Assembly: GCA_964535715.1 (NCBI GenBank)
Contig: CAZHUO010000003.1
Location: 1-64,000, forward strand
Direction: 5' to 3'
Length of the DNA stretch: 64,000 nucleotides
Source: CAZCCC01 sp964535715
GTDB lineage: Bacteria; Patescibacteriota; Patescibacteriia; Buchananbacterales; UBA6539
The notes under the pieces were generated by a model. That model saw nothing but the letters and a program-made list of their open reading frames with translations, was not told the DNA's origin and made no database searches. Shown piece after piece: positions 25,439 through 34,272 of this stretch; position 1 is the stretch's first letter; each line of letters begins with the position of its first letter. Made by a program: the position numbers and the translations under genes.

Positions 25439-27202
25439 ATGAAAGAAAATACTAAAAAGACTCTCAAGATTTATTGGCAAAAATCACTGAATTATAAATT
25501 TTCAGTGATTGTTGTTTTTATCTCCGTTTTTTGCGCTTCTTTAATAGGTGTAATTATCCCGATATTTTATAAAAACTTTTTTGATATCTTGGCGTCAGGT
25601 TTAGAAAAAAATTCATTAATCAGCCAGCTTATTTCAATTATATTGATTATTTTAGGCCTTGATTTTTTAGGCTGGTGTTTTTGGCGCTTTGCCACTTTTT
25701 ATTCCAATTATTTTCAGTCAAAGGTAATGACCGATTTGTCTAATTATTGTTTTGCATATCTACACCGCCATTCCTTTTCTTTTTTTAATAATAATTTCGT
25801 CGGTTCACTGGTTAAAAAAGTCAAATGGTTTAGCCGGGCATTTGAGACGATTGGCGATAAGATTATTTGGAATTTGTTTCCCTTATTTGTAAATATTGCA
25901 ATAATCATCTTAGTCCTTCTTAGCAGAAACTGGCTTCTAAGCCTTGTTGTTTTAGTTTGGATAATTTTATTCTTGCTGGTTAATTTGATTTTTACTAATT
26001 ATAAATTAAAGTATGATATCTTGCGAAGCGAGGCGGAAACAAAAACAACCGGCTTTTTGGCAGATTCGATTACAAACAATAGTGTTATTAAGCTTTTTGT
26101 GGGGTTTAGCCGCGAAGTAAAAGGCTTTGGCAAGGTAAATGAAGATTTAAGAAAGTTAAGAAAATTAACTTGGGATTTGGATGGTTTTTTTGAAGCCTTG
26201 CAGGGTTTTTTGATGGTTATTTTGGAGTTTGGAATTTTTTATTTGGCGGTTTTTCTTTGGCTACGCAATATTTTAACCGTTGGCGACTTTGTTTTGATTC
26301 AGGCATATTTGATAAATATTTTTCATCGAGTTTGGGAGTTTGGGCGGGTTTTACGCCAAACTTATGAAGCTCTTTCTGATGCCGAAGAAATGACCGTTAT
26401 TTTAAATACTCCCCATGAAATAAAAGACATTTTAGGCGCCAAGGATTTGAAAATTAAAAAAGGCAGAATTGAATTTAAAAATGTTGATTTTTATTATTAT
26501 CAGACCAGGAAGGTTCTCAGTGATTTTAATTTAATCATAGAACCCGGACAGCGTCTGGCGTTAATCGGTCCCTCCGGGGCGGGAAAAACAACAATTGTGC
26601 GCTTGCTTTTAAGGCTTTATAATCTTTCAGGCGGGCAGATTTTTATTGATAATCAGGATGTTTCAAAAGTAACCCAGGAAAGCCTTTGGAAGAATATTAG
26701 CCTTGTTCCTCAGGATCCGATTCTGTTTCATCGGCCGCTTTCGGAAAATATCGTGTATGGCAGGCCTGATGCGTCAGAAACAGAAATAGTTGTATCAGCC
26801 AAGGCGGCGCATTGCCATGAATTTATAACCAAATTTCCCGACGGCTACAATACCCACGTCGGCGAGCGCGGAGTTAAGCTTTCCGGCGGAGAAAGGCAGC
26901 GGGTGGCAATTGCCCGAGCGATTCTGCGAAATTCGCCGATTTTAATATTGGACGAGGCGACATCGAGCCTTGATTCCGAATCAGAGCTTTTAATTCAGGA
27001 CGCTTTAGACAAGCTGATGGACGGAAAAACCGTAATTGCAATCGCTCACCGCCTTTCAACAATCAGAAAAATGGATAGAATAATTGTGGTTGATCAAGGC
27101 GGTATTATTGAGGAAGGCAGTCATGAAGAATTGCTAAAAAATAAAAGAGGTTTGTACAAAAGACTCTGGCAGCTGCAGGCTGGAGGGTTTATTCAGGATT
27201 AA
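25439..27202 (+). CDS. ABC exporter, fused membrane and ATPase domains
   Basis: A 587-residue half-transporter of the MsbA/LmrA type that should work as a homodimer in the inner membrane. Six hydrophobic segments lie in residues 20-300. The nucleotide-binding domain has Walker A GPSGAGKTT (377-385), Q-loop LVPQDP, signature LSGGERQR, Walker B ILILDEATSSLD and the switch His in IAHRLST. No N-terminal peptidase domain is present. It follows the peptide-ligase operon in the same direction and is the natural candidate for exporting its product, although lipid or drug export are equally compatible with sequence alone. Confidence 0.93.
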   Translation: MKENTKKTLKIYWQKSLNYKFSVIVVFISVFCASLIGVIIPIFYKNFFDILASGLEKNSLISQLISIILIILGLDFLGWCFWRFATFYSNYFQSKVMTDLSNYCFAYLHRHSFSFFNNNFVGSLVKKVKWFSRAFETIGDKIIWNLFPLFVNIAIIILVLLSRNWLLSLVVLVWIILFLLVNLIFTNYKLKYDILRSEAETKTTGFLADSITNNSVIKLFVGFSREVKGFGKVNEDLRKLRKLTWDLDGFFEALQGFLMVILEFGIFYLAVFLWLRNILTVGDFVLIQAYLINIFHRVWEFGRVLRQTYEALSDAEEMTVILNTPHEIKDILGAKDLKIKKGRIEFKNVDFYYYQTRKVLSDFNLIIEPGQRLALIGPSGAGKTTIVRLLLRLYNLSGGQIFIDNQDVSKVTQESLWKNISLVPQDPILFHRPLSENIVYGRPDASETEIVVSAKAAHCHEFITKFPDGYNTHVGERGVKLSGGERQRVAIARAILRNSPILILDEATSSLDSESELLIQDALDKLMDGKTVIAIAHRLSTIRKMDRIIVVDQGGIIEEGSHEELLKNKRGLYKRLWQLQAGGFIQD

Positions 27203-27222
27203 TTGAGCCAATTTTCAATAGA

Positions 27223-27231
27223 TGCTATAAT
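27223..27231 (+). promoter_or_regulatory. Extended -10 promoter
   Basis: TGCTATAAT, 34 nt before the ATG at 27266. This promoter decides for the ATG at 27266 against the upstream TTG at 27203, which would overlap it. Confidence 0.55.
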
Positions 27232-27265
27232 AATACTGGAAAGAAAATATTTAACCCAAGCAATT

Positions 27266-28081
27266 ATGCCAGTAGAAATATCGAGCCGGTCTGTCGGTTT
27301 AGAAAATGATGCTGTTTCAAATGATCAAAATATTTTAGACCAAAATCAAAACAATGAGACAGGATCAACCGATTTAAATAAGGGAAAAATATCAGGAAAT
27401 ATTGCAAATGAATCAAAGCCGGAAGTTTTTGAGCTTAAAGATAAGATAGAATCGGCTATAACTGTTGATGAGCTTATTGATATTATAAAAAATGAACCAA
27501 CTGTTTATTGTGACCAAATAATTCATCAAGGCAGAGAATTGGGGAAAAAAATTTCTGATGCGGCAGAATTTTTACGGAAAAATTTTGATCAAATAATACT
27601 CGACACAATTATTCAGAAAGAAGGCGATGTTTTAGCCGAATTCTCCAAGATGTTTTTATTAATCCCTTTGGAAAATAATTTAGGAATTAGAAAAAAGGCT
27701 CAGGAGCTATTAAGGCGGGAAATAAATTCTTATTTTGAAGAAAAAAAAGCTGATTTTGCCTTAGCCTCGGTTTCTGCTGCCGGAAGTTTAAGACAGCTTT
27801 GCGATATATTGCAAAATTTCAAAACCATTAGGCAAAAAGAAAAAGTTTATGATAAGGAAAAAGTAATTCAGCAAATAGTTGATGCGGAAAAATTTCTCCT
27901 TGAAGCCGTTGAAATTGGGGCGCTGGCTGAATTAAGCATTGAGCAGATTGATGCATATATCAATAATCTTATTGTAAATTTGCCTTTTGATTGCGGAATA
28001 CACGATAAGGCTTTCGGGCTGCTATGGCAGTTGGTCAAAGAAAAGCGACTAAGCAGGACAAAAAATAAAGAAGGCAAGTAA
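27266..28081 (+). CDS. Hypothetical alpha-helical protein
   Basis: A 271-residue protein that I do not recognise. The first ~55 residues are rich in N, Q, S and D (low complexity); the rest is predicted mostly helical and charged (for example EKVYDKEKVIQQIVDAEKF), with no Cys-rich motif, no membrane segment and no signal peptide. The duplicated pattern of VDELIDIIKNEP and IEQIDAYINNL suggests a helical repeat. It starts with its own promoter 64 bp after the ABC exporter. Function unknown. Confidence 0.65.
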   Translation: MPVEISSRSVGLENDAVSNDQNILDQNQNNETGSTDLNKGKISGNIANESKPEVFELKDKIESAITVDELIDIIKNEPTVYCDQIIHQGRELGKKISDAAEFLRKNFDQIILDTIIQKEGDVLAEFSKMFLLIPLENNLGIRKKAQELLRREINSYFEEKKADFALASVSAAGSLRQLCDILQNFKTIRQKEKVYDKEKVIQQIVDAEKFLLEAVEIGALAELSIEQIDAYINNLIVNLPFDCGIHDKAFGLLWQLVKEKRLSRTKNKEGK

Positions 28082-28127
28082 ATATACGAATTATATTGCA
28101 GTATGATTTTTTTAAAGGCATTTTATT

Positions 28128-28133
28128 TATAAT
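28128..28133 (+). promoter_or_regulatory. -10 box of the membrane protein gene
   Basis: TATAAT ends 9 nt before the ATG at 28143, a near-leaderless arrangement. Confidence 0.45.
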
Positions 28134-28142
28134 ACAAAATAT

Positions 28143-28910
28143 ATGAAAAAAACAAAACAAAAAATTAAAAGATGGGAATATATTAATCTCATTTTTGCCT
28201 TGTCTATTGAAGTAATATTGCTTTTTTTGATTTTAGTGATTCTTTTGGTGTCACTTTTGGGAGTCTTTTTGCCTATTTTGCCGGCATTTTTGCTTTTAGG
28301 AGTTGCTGCGGCAATATATTCTTTAATGATAAAAAGCGGTTATAATAGAATTAGTGGCAGATTTCACCCATATATTATTAGGTTTAGCGAAAAGATTCTT
28401 GATATAAAAATTGTGAAAATTTTTGTCGATTATTACAAAGTTTATAGTAAAAAAAATAAGGCAAGAAAACAGGTTCAGGAAAATATTTTAAAATTCGGCT
28501 TGATTCTTTTGATTTTGAACATGTCTTTGGCCTTAATTTTTTGTTTTGGTTTTATCTTTATTTCGACTTTAGCAGTTTTAATTAGTATCAGCGGACTATG
28601 GCTGATTTTTTTGCCGCCGTTATTTATCATCACTTTTTCCGCCTTAAGCGCCGTACTTTGGTATCGTTTCGGACAAATTCTAGGAAGCATATTCAAGCAA
28701 AATAAAGTAATAAATTCGTTGCTTGCGGTATTAGTTTCTTTTTTGCCATTGATACTTGTATTTATTATTTCAGCCCTTGTGATCGGTTTTTTAGGAATTG
28801 CAATAAATGATTTTTTTGCCATTTTGTTTTTGGGATTTTTATTGATGTCGGTTTTAGCTAGCAGTTTTGAGCTTCTTATTGTAAGTCTTGGAGCAATTAC
28901 CGCTATATAA
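28143..28910 (+). CDS. Polytopic membrane protein, unknown
   Basis: A 255-residue integral membrane protein with about six hydrophobic stretches. The first pair, around LGVFLPILPAFLLLGVAAA, resembles the PILP turn of DUF454/DUF456 small membrane proteins, then a cytoplasmic Lys-rich loop (KVYSKKNKARKQV), then four further segments. No transporter motif is evident. Its end is 4 nt before the riboflavin-kinase-domain gene. Function unknown. Confidence 0.75.
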   Translation: MKKTKQKIKRWEYINLIFALSIEVILLFLILVILLVSLLGVFLPILPAFLLLGVAAAIYSLMIKSGYNRISGRFHPYIIRFSEKILDIKIVKIFVDYYKVYSKKNKARKQVQENILKFGLILLILNMSLALIFCFGFIFISTLAVLISISGLWLIFLPPLFIITFSALSAVLWYRFGQILGSIFKQNKVINSLLAVLVSFLPLILVFIISALVIGFLGIAINDFFAILFLGFLLMSVLASSFELLIVSLGAITAI

Positions 28911-28914
28911 TAAT

Positions 28915-29283
28915 ATGCTGATTTTGGAAGGCAGGGTAAAAACCGGCAGAAAAATTGGGACAAATCTGGGTTTTTCGACAATAAACATATCAGTTCCCCA
29001 CACCGTGAAAAAAAAGCAGTGGGGAATTTATTTTTCATTTGTCAAGATTGGCGATAAATTTTATCCCGGAATAACGCATCTTGGACCGCCAAAAACTTTT
29101 AGCTTATCCAATGCAACATGTGAAACACACATATTGAATTTCAAAGGCAATTTGTATAATAAGAAAGTAATTAAAAGGCTGATTTTTAAATTTAGAGACG
29201 TAGAAAAATTTCCCAATATTGTTAAATTAAAAAAACAGATAAAAAAAGACATCAAGTTAGCAAGGAAGTTTTTTGGAATATAA
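28915..29283 (+). CDS. Riboflavin kinase-domain protein (RibF C-terminal domain alone)
   Basis: A 122-residue protein that matches only the flavokinase half of RibF. G-V-x3-G-R-K-x-G-T-N-L-G-F-S-T corresponds to the GR.LGfPTaN motif with Pro replaced by Ser, and TCETHILNF, LYNKKVI and FRDVEKFPN follow in the family order. The FMN adenylyltransferase half is absent, so it should make FMN from riboflavin but not FAD, if active. The ATG at 28915 is 4 nt after the membrane protein stop; an upstream TTG is less likely. Confidence 0.78.
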   Translation: MLILEGRVKTGRKIGTNLGFSTINISVPHTVKKKQWGIYFSFVKIGDKFYPGITHLGPPKTFSLSNATCETHILNFKGNLYNKKVIKRLIFKFRDVEKFPNIVKLKKQIKKDIKLARKFFGI

Positions 29284-29291
29284 ACTAGTAA

Positions 29292-29358
29292 GCATAGAAC
29301 ACATAACATATAACATATAAAGCGAAAAATTTTTTTATGTCATATTTTATATGTTTAA
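29292..29358. repeat. Stuttering inverted repeat
   Basis: ACATAACATATAACATATAA tandem words on the left and TTATGTCATATTTTATATGT on the right, filling the spacer before the EamA gene. Confidence 0.5.
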
Positions 29359-30301
29359 TGGTATTATCTTAGGTCCACTTTTTATAATTATTGCTGCCAT
29401 TCTTTGGGGAGTTGACGGCATAGTTTTGCGTCCAGCTTTATTTGCTTTGCCGGTTCCGTTAGTTGTTTTTATTGAGCATTTTTTTGCTTTATTGGTAATG
29501 CTGCCATTTTTCTTTCGAGGAAGAAAAGAATTAAGAAATTTAAACAGATCGGACTGGGGCGCATTTTTTTTAGTCGCGATATTTGGCGGGGCGTTGGGAA
29601 CAATGTTTATTGTCAAAGCCCTTTTTTACGTTAATTTTGTCAATCTTTCGATAGTTGTTTTGATTCAGAAGCTTCAGCCGGTTTTTGCCCTAGTATTAGC
29701 CGCAGTTATTTTGAAAGAGAAATTGCCTAAAAAATTCTTTTTTTGGGCAGCAGTTGCAATTATTGCCGCTTATTTTGTGACATTTGAAAATTTTGTGCCA
29801 AATTTTTCAACCGGCAACAAGACTATTCTTGCCGCCTTATTTGCGTTAGGTGCGGCTTTTGCTTTCGGATCTTCAACTGTTTTTTCCAAGCGCGCCTTAC
29901 AAAAAGTCAGTTTTCAAATGGGGACATATCTTCGGTTTGGGCTGACTTCGGCTTTAATGTTCTTTATTGCTTTGGCTTTTGGTAGCTTTGGTGCCGCATC
30001 GCAGATTACCTCAAGGCAGTTTTTAATTTTTGTTTTAATTGTTTTTTCGTCAGGTGGAGCGGCCATGTTTTTGTATTACTTCGGCTTAAAGCGGGTGAGT
30101 GCTTCGGTTTCCACGATTTGCGAGCTGGCTTTTCCATTGTCGGCAATTCTTTTAGAATTTATTATACACGGTCGCATGCTTTCTTGGTCGCAGTGGCTTG
30201 GCGCGCTAGTGTTATTTTTGGCGATATATAAGGTTTCTGTGCAATCGTCAGGGACTAATCTAATGATTAATAAGAATCAAAAAGCAAGTATTAGAAATTA
30301 A
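29351..30301 (+). CDS. EamA/DMT-family transporter
   Basis: A 316-residue protein with ten hydrophobic segments in two five-helix halves. Half 1 opens with IIAAILWGVDGIVLRPALF and has the conserved VLIQKLQPVFALVLAAVILKE-like segment; half 2 has AAFAFGSSTVFSKRAL and AFPLSAILLE. This is the EamA pattern of metabolite exporters. Substrate unknown. The start is at an ATG inside the preceding repeat; another ATG three codons later is also possible. Confidence 0.85.
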   Translation: MFNGIILGPLFIIIAAILWGVDGIVLRPALFALPVPLVVFIEHFFALLVMLPFFFRGRKELRNLNRSDWGAFFLVAIFGGALGTMFIVKALFYVNFVNLSIVVLIQKLQPVFALVLAAVILKEKLPKKFFFWAAVAIIAAYFVTFENFVPNFSTGNKTILAALFALGAAFAFGSSTVFSKRALQKVSFQMGTYLRFGLTSALMFFIALAFGSFGAASQITSRQFLIFVLIVFSSGGAAMFLYYFGLKRVSASVSTICELAFPLSAILLEFIIHGRMLSWSQWLGALVLFLAIYKVSVQSSGTNLMINKNQKASIRN

Positions 30302-30397
30302 GTTTGTTTAAAAAATGACTATTTAGATTAGAACTTTGTCCAAAATTGCTATTAGAGTATCAATGACGCTTACAAGTCATTTTTTTAAATTAGGCAT

Positions 30398-30427
30398 TTG
30401 GTTATTATTTTAAAAATATGTTATAAT
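30398..30427 (+). promoter_or_regulatory. Promoter of the type IV pilus locus
   Basis: TTGGTT (30398-30403), 18-nt spacer, TATAAT (30422-30427) with extended TG at 30419-30420. The 14-nt word TGTTATAATATAAT is identical at 40724, before the second major-type pilin. Transcript leader before 30841 would be about 410 nt. Confidence 0.55.
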
Positions 30428-30650
30428 ATAATAAAGATTTTATTTTAAAATAGGGGAATTTTTAGCAATAGCTGACTCTCAAAAAATAATTATAAATTGG
30501 CTAGAGCATTGATTTAGAGCGGTATAGTAGACAGTTTTTAATTTCGATTCAATATTTAATAACTTAATTTTTTAAGTGTTTCAAAATTCTGATTTAAACA
30601 TTCATTTAAAATTCGAATTTTTGTATATTTTTTAATTTTTCTAAATTATA

Positions 30651-30692
30651 ATGGAAAATCCGAATAAAAAAATATTGATTATTGAAGATGAC
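30651..30692 (+). repeat. Direct repeat copy 1: duplicated receiver gene start
   Basis: 42 bp identical to 30844-30885, encoding the start of the receiver (MENPNKKILIIEDD). The copy reads out to TAA after 20 codons. Confidence 0.9.
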
Positions 30693-30840
30693 CACGCCCC
30701 AATTCCGCGATAATGTTTATTTAAAATCAATTTAAAAAGCGCGCGAATCCCGCCTTTCGGCTTGTAAAGTTATTGAGTCAAGTTTGAAGATTGAATTGAG
30801 GCGGGGCGAGACGTGTATATTTACTAATTTGTAACGAATT

Positions 30841-31224
30841 ATGATGGAAAATCCGAATAAAAAAATATTGATTATTGAAGATGACAATTTTTTAGCCAAA
30901 ATGTTAAGCAGAATGATTACGGATTCTGGATATGAAGTTATTTTATCTTCATCCGGGCAGGAGGGTGTAAATAAAGCCGAAAGCAATAATGATATAGATT
31001 TAATTATATTGGATATTATGCTTCCGGATATTGATGGTTTTGAAGTATTAGAAAAAATCAAATCAAGCCAAAAAACGAAAAAAATACCGGTAGTAATAAT
31101 GTCTAACCTTGGACAGCCCGAGGATGTTAAGCGGGGCAAGAATCTAGGGGCTATTGATCATTTGGTAAAAAGCGATTTCAGCCTTGACGAAGTTGCAAAG
31201 AAAATAAAAGGTTTTTTAGCATAG
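30841..31224 (+). CDS. Single-domain response regulator, pilus-linked
   Basis: A 127-residue CheY-like receiver: acidic pair in ILIIEDDN, phospho-acceptor Asp58 in LIILDIMLPDIDGFEVL, switch Ser in IMSN (in place of Thr) and Lys in HLVKSD. No output domain. It sits 27 nt before pilB, so it is likely a PilG/PilH-like regulator of pilus action. Two tandem ATGs occur at 30841 and 30844; only the second is kept in the upstream duplicate copy. The sensor partner is not adjacent. Confidence 0.9.
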   Translation: MMENPNKKILIIEDDNFLAKMLSRMITDSGYEVILSSSGQEGVNKAESNNDIDLIILDIMLPDIDGFEVLEKIKSSQKTKKIPVVIMSNLGQPEDVKRGKNLGAIDHLVKSDFSLDEVAKKIKGFLA

Positions 31225-31251
31225 CTTAAAAAAATTAATCGAATTTGAATT

Positions 31252-32937
31252 ATGGAAATTAGCAATGAAAAATTGAAAAACTTAATTGCTGATTTGGACT
31301 TGATTCCGAAAGAAAGGCTCGAAAGTTCGTTTAAATTCGCCCAAGATCATAAAAAATCCTTGGCCAGCGTTTTGGTTGAAGGCGATTTAATTTCCGATGA
31401 CCATATTGGTCAGATTATTGCCGATGAAATGGGTTATCCATTCATTGATTTGGACAAAGTGACAATCGAAGAAAAAACTCTTCAGCTGATTCCGAAAGTT
31501 ATGGCTGAAAAACAGGGCGTAATTGCTTTTGAACAGAATGAAAATGGGGTAAAGCTGGCACTGGTTAATCCGGGAAATTTCCAGCTTATTAACTTAATTG
31601 AAAAAAAAACCGGGCAGACCGTTATTCCTTATTATACGACATCGGAGAATATTAAAATTTCCTTATCACGCTATCAAAAAGGAATACAGAATGAATTTGC
31701 CGGGATAATCGAGGAAAATATAAGTGAAGCTAAAAAAAGTTTAAAACCGGAGGATTTGCCGATAATTAAAATTGTCGAAACGATTATTCAGTATGCCTAT
31801 GAAAATGGGGCTTCAGACATTCACATTGAGCCGCAGGAAGAAAAAACTTTGGTTCGTTTCAGGATAGACGGAATTCTGCATGATATTATTGATTTGCCTA
31901 AAAATGTTCATGATCTGATAATTACCAGGCTGAAAATTCTTTCAAAATTGAGGACTGATGAGCATCGAAGCGCCCAAGACGGAAAAATCAGGGTAAAATT
32001 TGGCAGCGACAAGCTTGACATTAGAGTTTCGATTATTCCGATTATTGAGGGTGAAAAAACCGTTTTGCGGCTGCTTTCGGAAAGAAATCGCCAATTCAGC
32101 CTTGAAGACTTGGGATTTTCCAGTGAAGACCTGGTTAAATTGAAAAAAGAAATATCTAAGCCTTATGGCATGATTTTATCAACCGGTCCGACCGGCTCGG
32201 GAAAAACTACTAGCCTTTATGCAATCTTGAAGATTTTAAATCGCCGCGAGGTTAATATTTCAACAATTGAAGATCCGGTTGAATATGATATGGAAGGAGT
32301 CAATCAAATTCAGGTGAATCCAAAAACAAATTTGACCTTTGCCGCCGGCCTTCGCTCGATATTGCGCCAGGATCCCAATATCATCATGGTTGGTGAAATT
32401 CGCGACCAGGAAACTGCCGATATAGCAATCAACGCGGCAATGACCGGACATTTGGTGCTTTCCACTCTTCATACAAATGATGCGCCGACAGCCTTGCCGA
32501 GATTTTTAAAAATGGGAATCGAGCCTTTTTTAGTTGCCTCAACAGTGAATATTATAATTGCCCAAAGGCTTATTAGAAAGAATTGTAGTAGCTGTGTTGT
32601 CAGCAATGAAACTACCGTTTCACAGCTTAAAGATAAATTTTCAGCGGAACTGATTGAAAAATATTTTGGTAAAGATGGTAATAAAAAAATAAGACTTTAT
32701 CACGGGAAAGGCTGCAAGCTTTGCGCCAATACCGGTTATTCCGGACGCTTGGGCGTTTTTGAGGTTTTGGCCGTTTCGGAAAAGATTAGGGAAATGATAA
32801 TGCGTCGTTCTGACGCCGATGAAATAAGAAATCAGTCAGTAAAGGAGGGTATGACAACAATGATTGAAGACGGAATCAAAAAGGCTCTTTCCGGCCTGAC
32901 AACTGTCGAAGAAGTATTAAGGGCAACAAGGGAATAA
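31252..32937 (+). CDS. pilB: Type IV pilus assembly ATPase
   Basis: A 561-residue GspE/PilB ATPase. The N-terminal MshEN-like domain (about 30-150) binds nucleotide or c-di-GMP in other members. The core has Walker A GPTGSGKTT (312-320), the Asp box with IIMVGEIRDQETADIA, the His box LSTLHTNDAPTA and a C-terminal zinc site with Cys445/448 (CSSC) and Cys488/491 (CKLC). It drives pilin polymerisation from the cytoplasm at the inner membrane. 14 nt of shared spacing separate it from pilC (18 nt gap), and the locus runs on through prepilins. Confidence 0.96.
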   Translation: MEISNEKLKNLIADLDLIPKERLESSFKFAQDHKKSLASVLVEGDLISDDHIGQIIADEMGYPFIDLDKVTIEEKTLQLIPKVMAEKQGVIAFEQNENGVKLALVNPGNFQLINLIEKKTGQTVIPYYTTSENIKISLSRYQKGIQNEFAGIIEENISEAKKSLKPEDLPIIKIVETIIQYAYENGASDIHIEPQEEKTLVRFRIDGILHDIIDLPKNVHDLIITRLKILSKLRTDEHRSAQDGKIRVKFGSDKLDIRVSIIPIIEGEKTVLRLLSERNRQFSLEDLGFSSEDLVKLKKEISKPYGMILSTGPTGSGKTTSLYAILKILNRREVNISTIEDPVEYDMEGVNQIQVNPKTNLTFAAGLRSILRQDPNIIMVGEIRDQETADIAINAAMTGHLVLSTLHTNDAPTALPRFLKMGIEPFLVASTVNIIIAQRLIRKNCSSCVVSNETTVSQLKDKFSAELIEKYFGKDGNKKIRLYHGKGCKLCANTGYSGRLGVFEVLAVSEKIREMIMRRSDADEIRNQSVKEGMTTMIEDGIKKALSGLTTVEEVLRATRE

Positions 32938-32955
32938 AAGTTAACTTTTATAATT

Positions 32956-34182
32956 ATGAAATTTAAATACATTGCTTTCGACAAAAATAATCAGACCGAA
33001 AAAGGCATTATTGAAGCAAGGGACTTGAGGGAAGCCACAAAGCTTTTGATTGACCAGGGTTGGTTTATAAAAAAAATTTCCCCGCGCGGTAAGTTAAAAT
33101 CCGGCTTTATGGAATTTAGTTTTGGCAGCGTTCCTTTGGTGGAGAAAGTTTTATTTGCAAAACACCTAGGAGTCATGCTTAAATCGGGCATCAATTTAAA
33201 TGAGGCGTTGGAAGTTATTGTTCAGCAGGCGCCGTCAAAAAAATTCGGGAAAATTATTAATAATGTTTTAGAAAGCGTTAAAAAAGGCCAGAGCCTAGGC
33301 AGTGCAATTGCTAAATATCCGAAAGTATTTGATCCGCTATTTGTAAATATCATCAAGGTTGCCGAAGAAAGCGGAACCTTGCAAGAGAATTTGGAATATT
33401 TGACCAATGAAATGGAGGAACGCTTGGAGCTTAAAAAAAATATCAGAAATGCCTCTTTTTATCCGGCAATTGTTCTAACTTCCACTTTTGGACTTGGTTT
33501 TATCCTATCTTATTTTGTTTTGCCAAAAATTACCGCTCTTTTTAAAAGTTTAAGTTTTGAGCTGCCATTATCGACCAAATTTTTGCTTTTTGTCGCTGAA
33601 ATGATGGATAAACATGGTCTTGTCATTTTTACTGTTATTATTTTGTCTATAATTTTTCTGCGGATTTTGACTAAACAGAAATTTTTTAAAAAACCCTGGC
33701 ATTGGTTTTTAATTAAAATGCCGATACTGGGCAACATTATTATAAATTATAATCTGGTTTTAGTTACCAGAACTCTGGCGATTTTGCTTAAAAGCGGCCT
33801 GACAATCGATAGGGGAATTGAGATTGCAATCCAGACAACATCTAATGTAATCTATAAAAATAGGCTTAAGCAAATTTTACCTCAAATTCAAAAAGGAAAA
33901 AAATTGTCCGATTCAATCAGTGGTTTTAAGCAGTCGAAAAGAAAGCCGTTGTTTCCAATGTTAGCAATAAAAATGATTGGCGTTGGCGAACGGTCGGGGA
34001 GGCTTGATGAATCTTTGAGCTATCTTTCCGAATATTTTGGCAAAGAAGTCGATAATACGACAAAAAATTTGACAACCGTTTTGGAACCGCTGCTATTGAT
34101 TTTTGTTGGTTTAGTGGTTGGCTTTATTGCGATTTCGGTTATTTCGCCTATTTACCAAATCACGGGTCAATTTAGAAAATAG
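32956..34182 (+). CDS. pilC: Type IV pilus platform protein
   Basis: A 408-residue GspF/PilC protein. Two T2SSF domains, each with the conserved helix pattern: GVMLKSGINLNEALEVI / FVNIIKVAEESGTLQENL and LAILLKSGLTIDRGIEI / MIGVGERSGRLDESL. Three hydrophobic helices (near 175-200, 220-240 and 375-400) anchor it in the inner membrane, where it couples PilB to pilin insertion. Length is normal (about 400). Confidence 0.95.
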   Translation: MKFKYIAFDKNNQTEKGIIEARDLREATKLLIDQGWFIKKISPRGKLKSGFMEFSFGSVPLVEKVLFAKHLGVMLKSGINLNEALEVIVQQAPSKKFGKIINNVLESVKKGQSLGSAIAKYPKVFDPLFVNIIKVAEESGTLQENLEYLTNEMEERLELKKNIRNASFYPAIVLTSTFGLGFILSYFVLPKITALFKSLSFELPLSTKFLLFVAEMMDKHGLVIFTVIILSIIFLRILTKQKFFKKPWHWFLIKMPILGNIIINYNLVLVTRTLAILLKSGLTIDRGIEIAIQTTSNVIYKNRLKQILPQIQKGKKLSDSISGFKQSKRKPLFPMLAIKMIGVGERSGRLDESLSYLSEYFGKEVDNTTKNLTTVLEPLLLIFVGLVVGFIAISVISPIYQITGQFRK

Positions 34183-34272
34183 GATTTGTAAAAAAATTTT
34201 AAAATTAATGCTGTTTAAAAGATTTAGTTTCTTATTTTTTTAATTTTTTAATTATAGCTATTCTTCTGCAAC

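Larger units (their letters stand above)
30302..30840. other. Spacer with promoter and a gene-start duplication
   Basis: 540 bases without a real gene. It contains an extended -10 at 30419-30427, AT-rich DNA, and a copy of the first 42 bases of the downstream receiver gene (30651-30692) followed by about 150 bases of unrelated sequence with GC-rich words (CACGCCCC, GGCGGGGCG). The copied start reads 20 codons to a TAA, so it is not functional. Confidence 0.7.

Noticed and set aside
27203..27265. TTG start extending the hypothetical helical protein upstream
   Set aside because: The extension runs through an extended -10 promoter; the ATG at 27266 is better placed.
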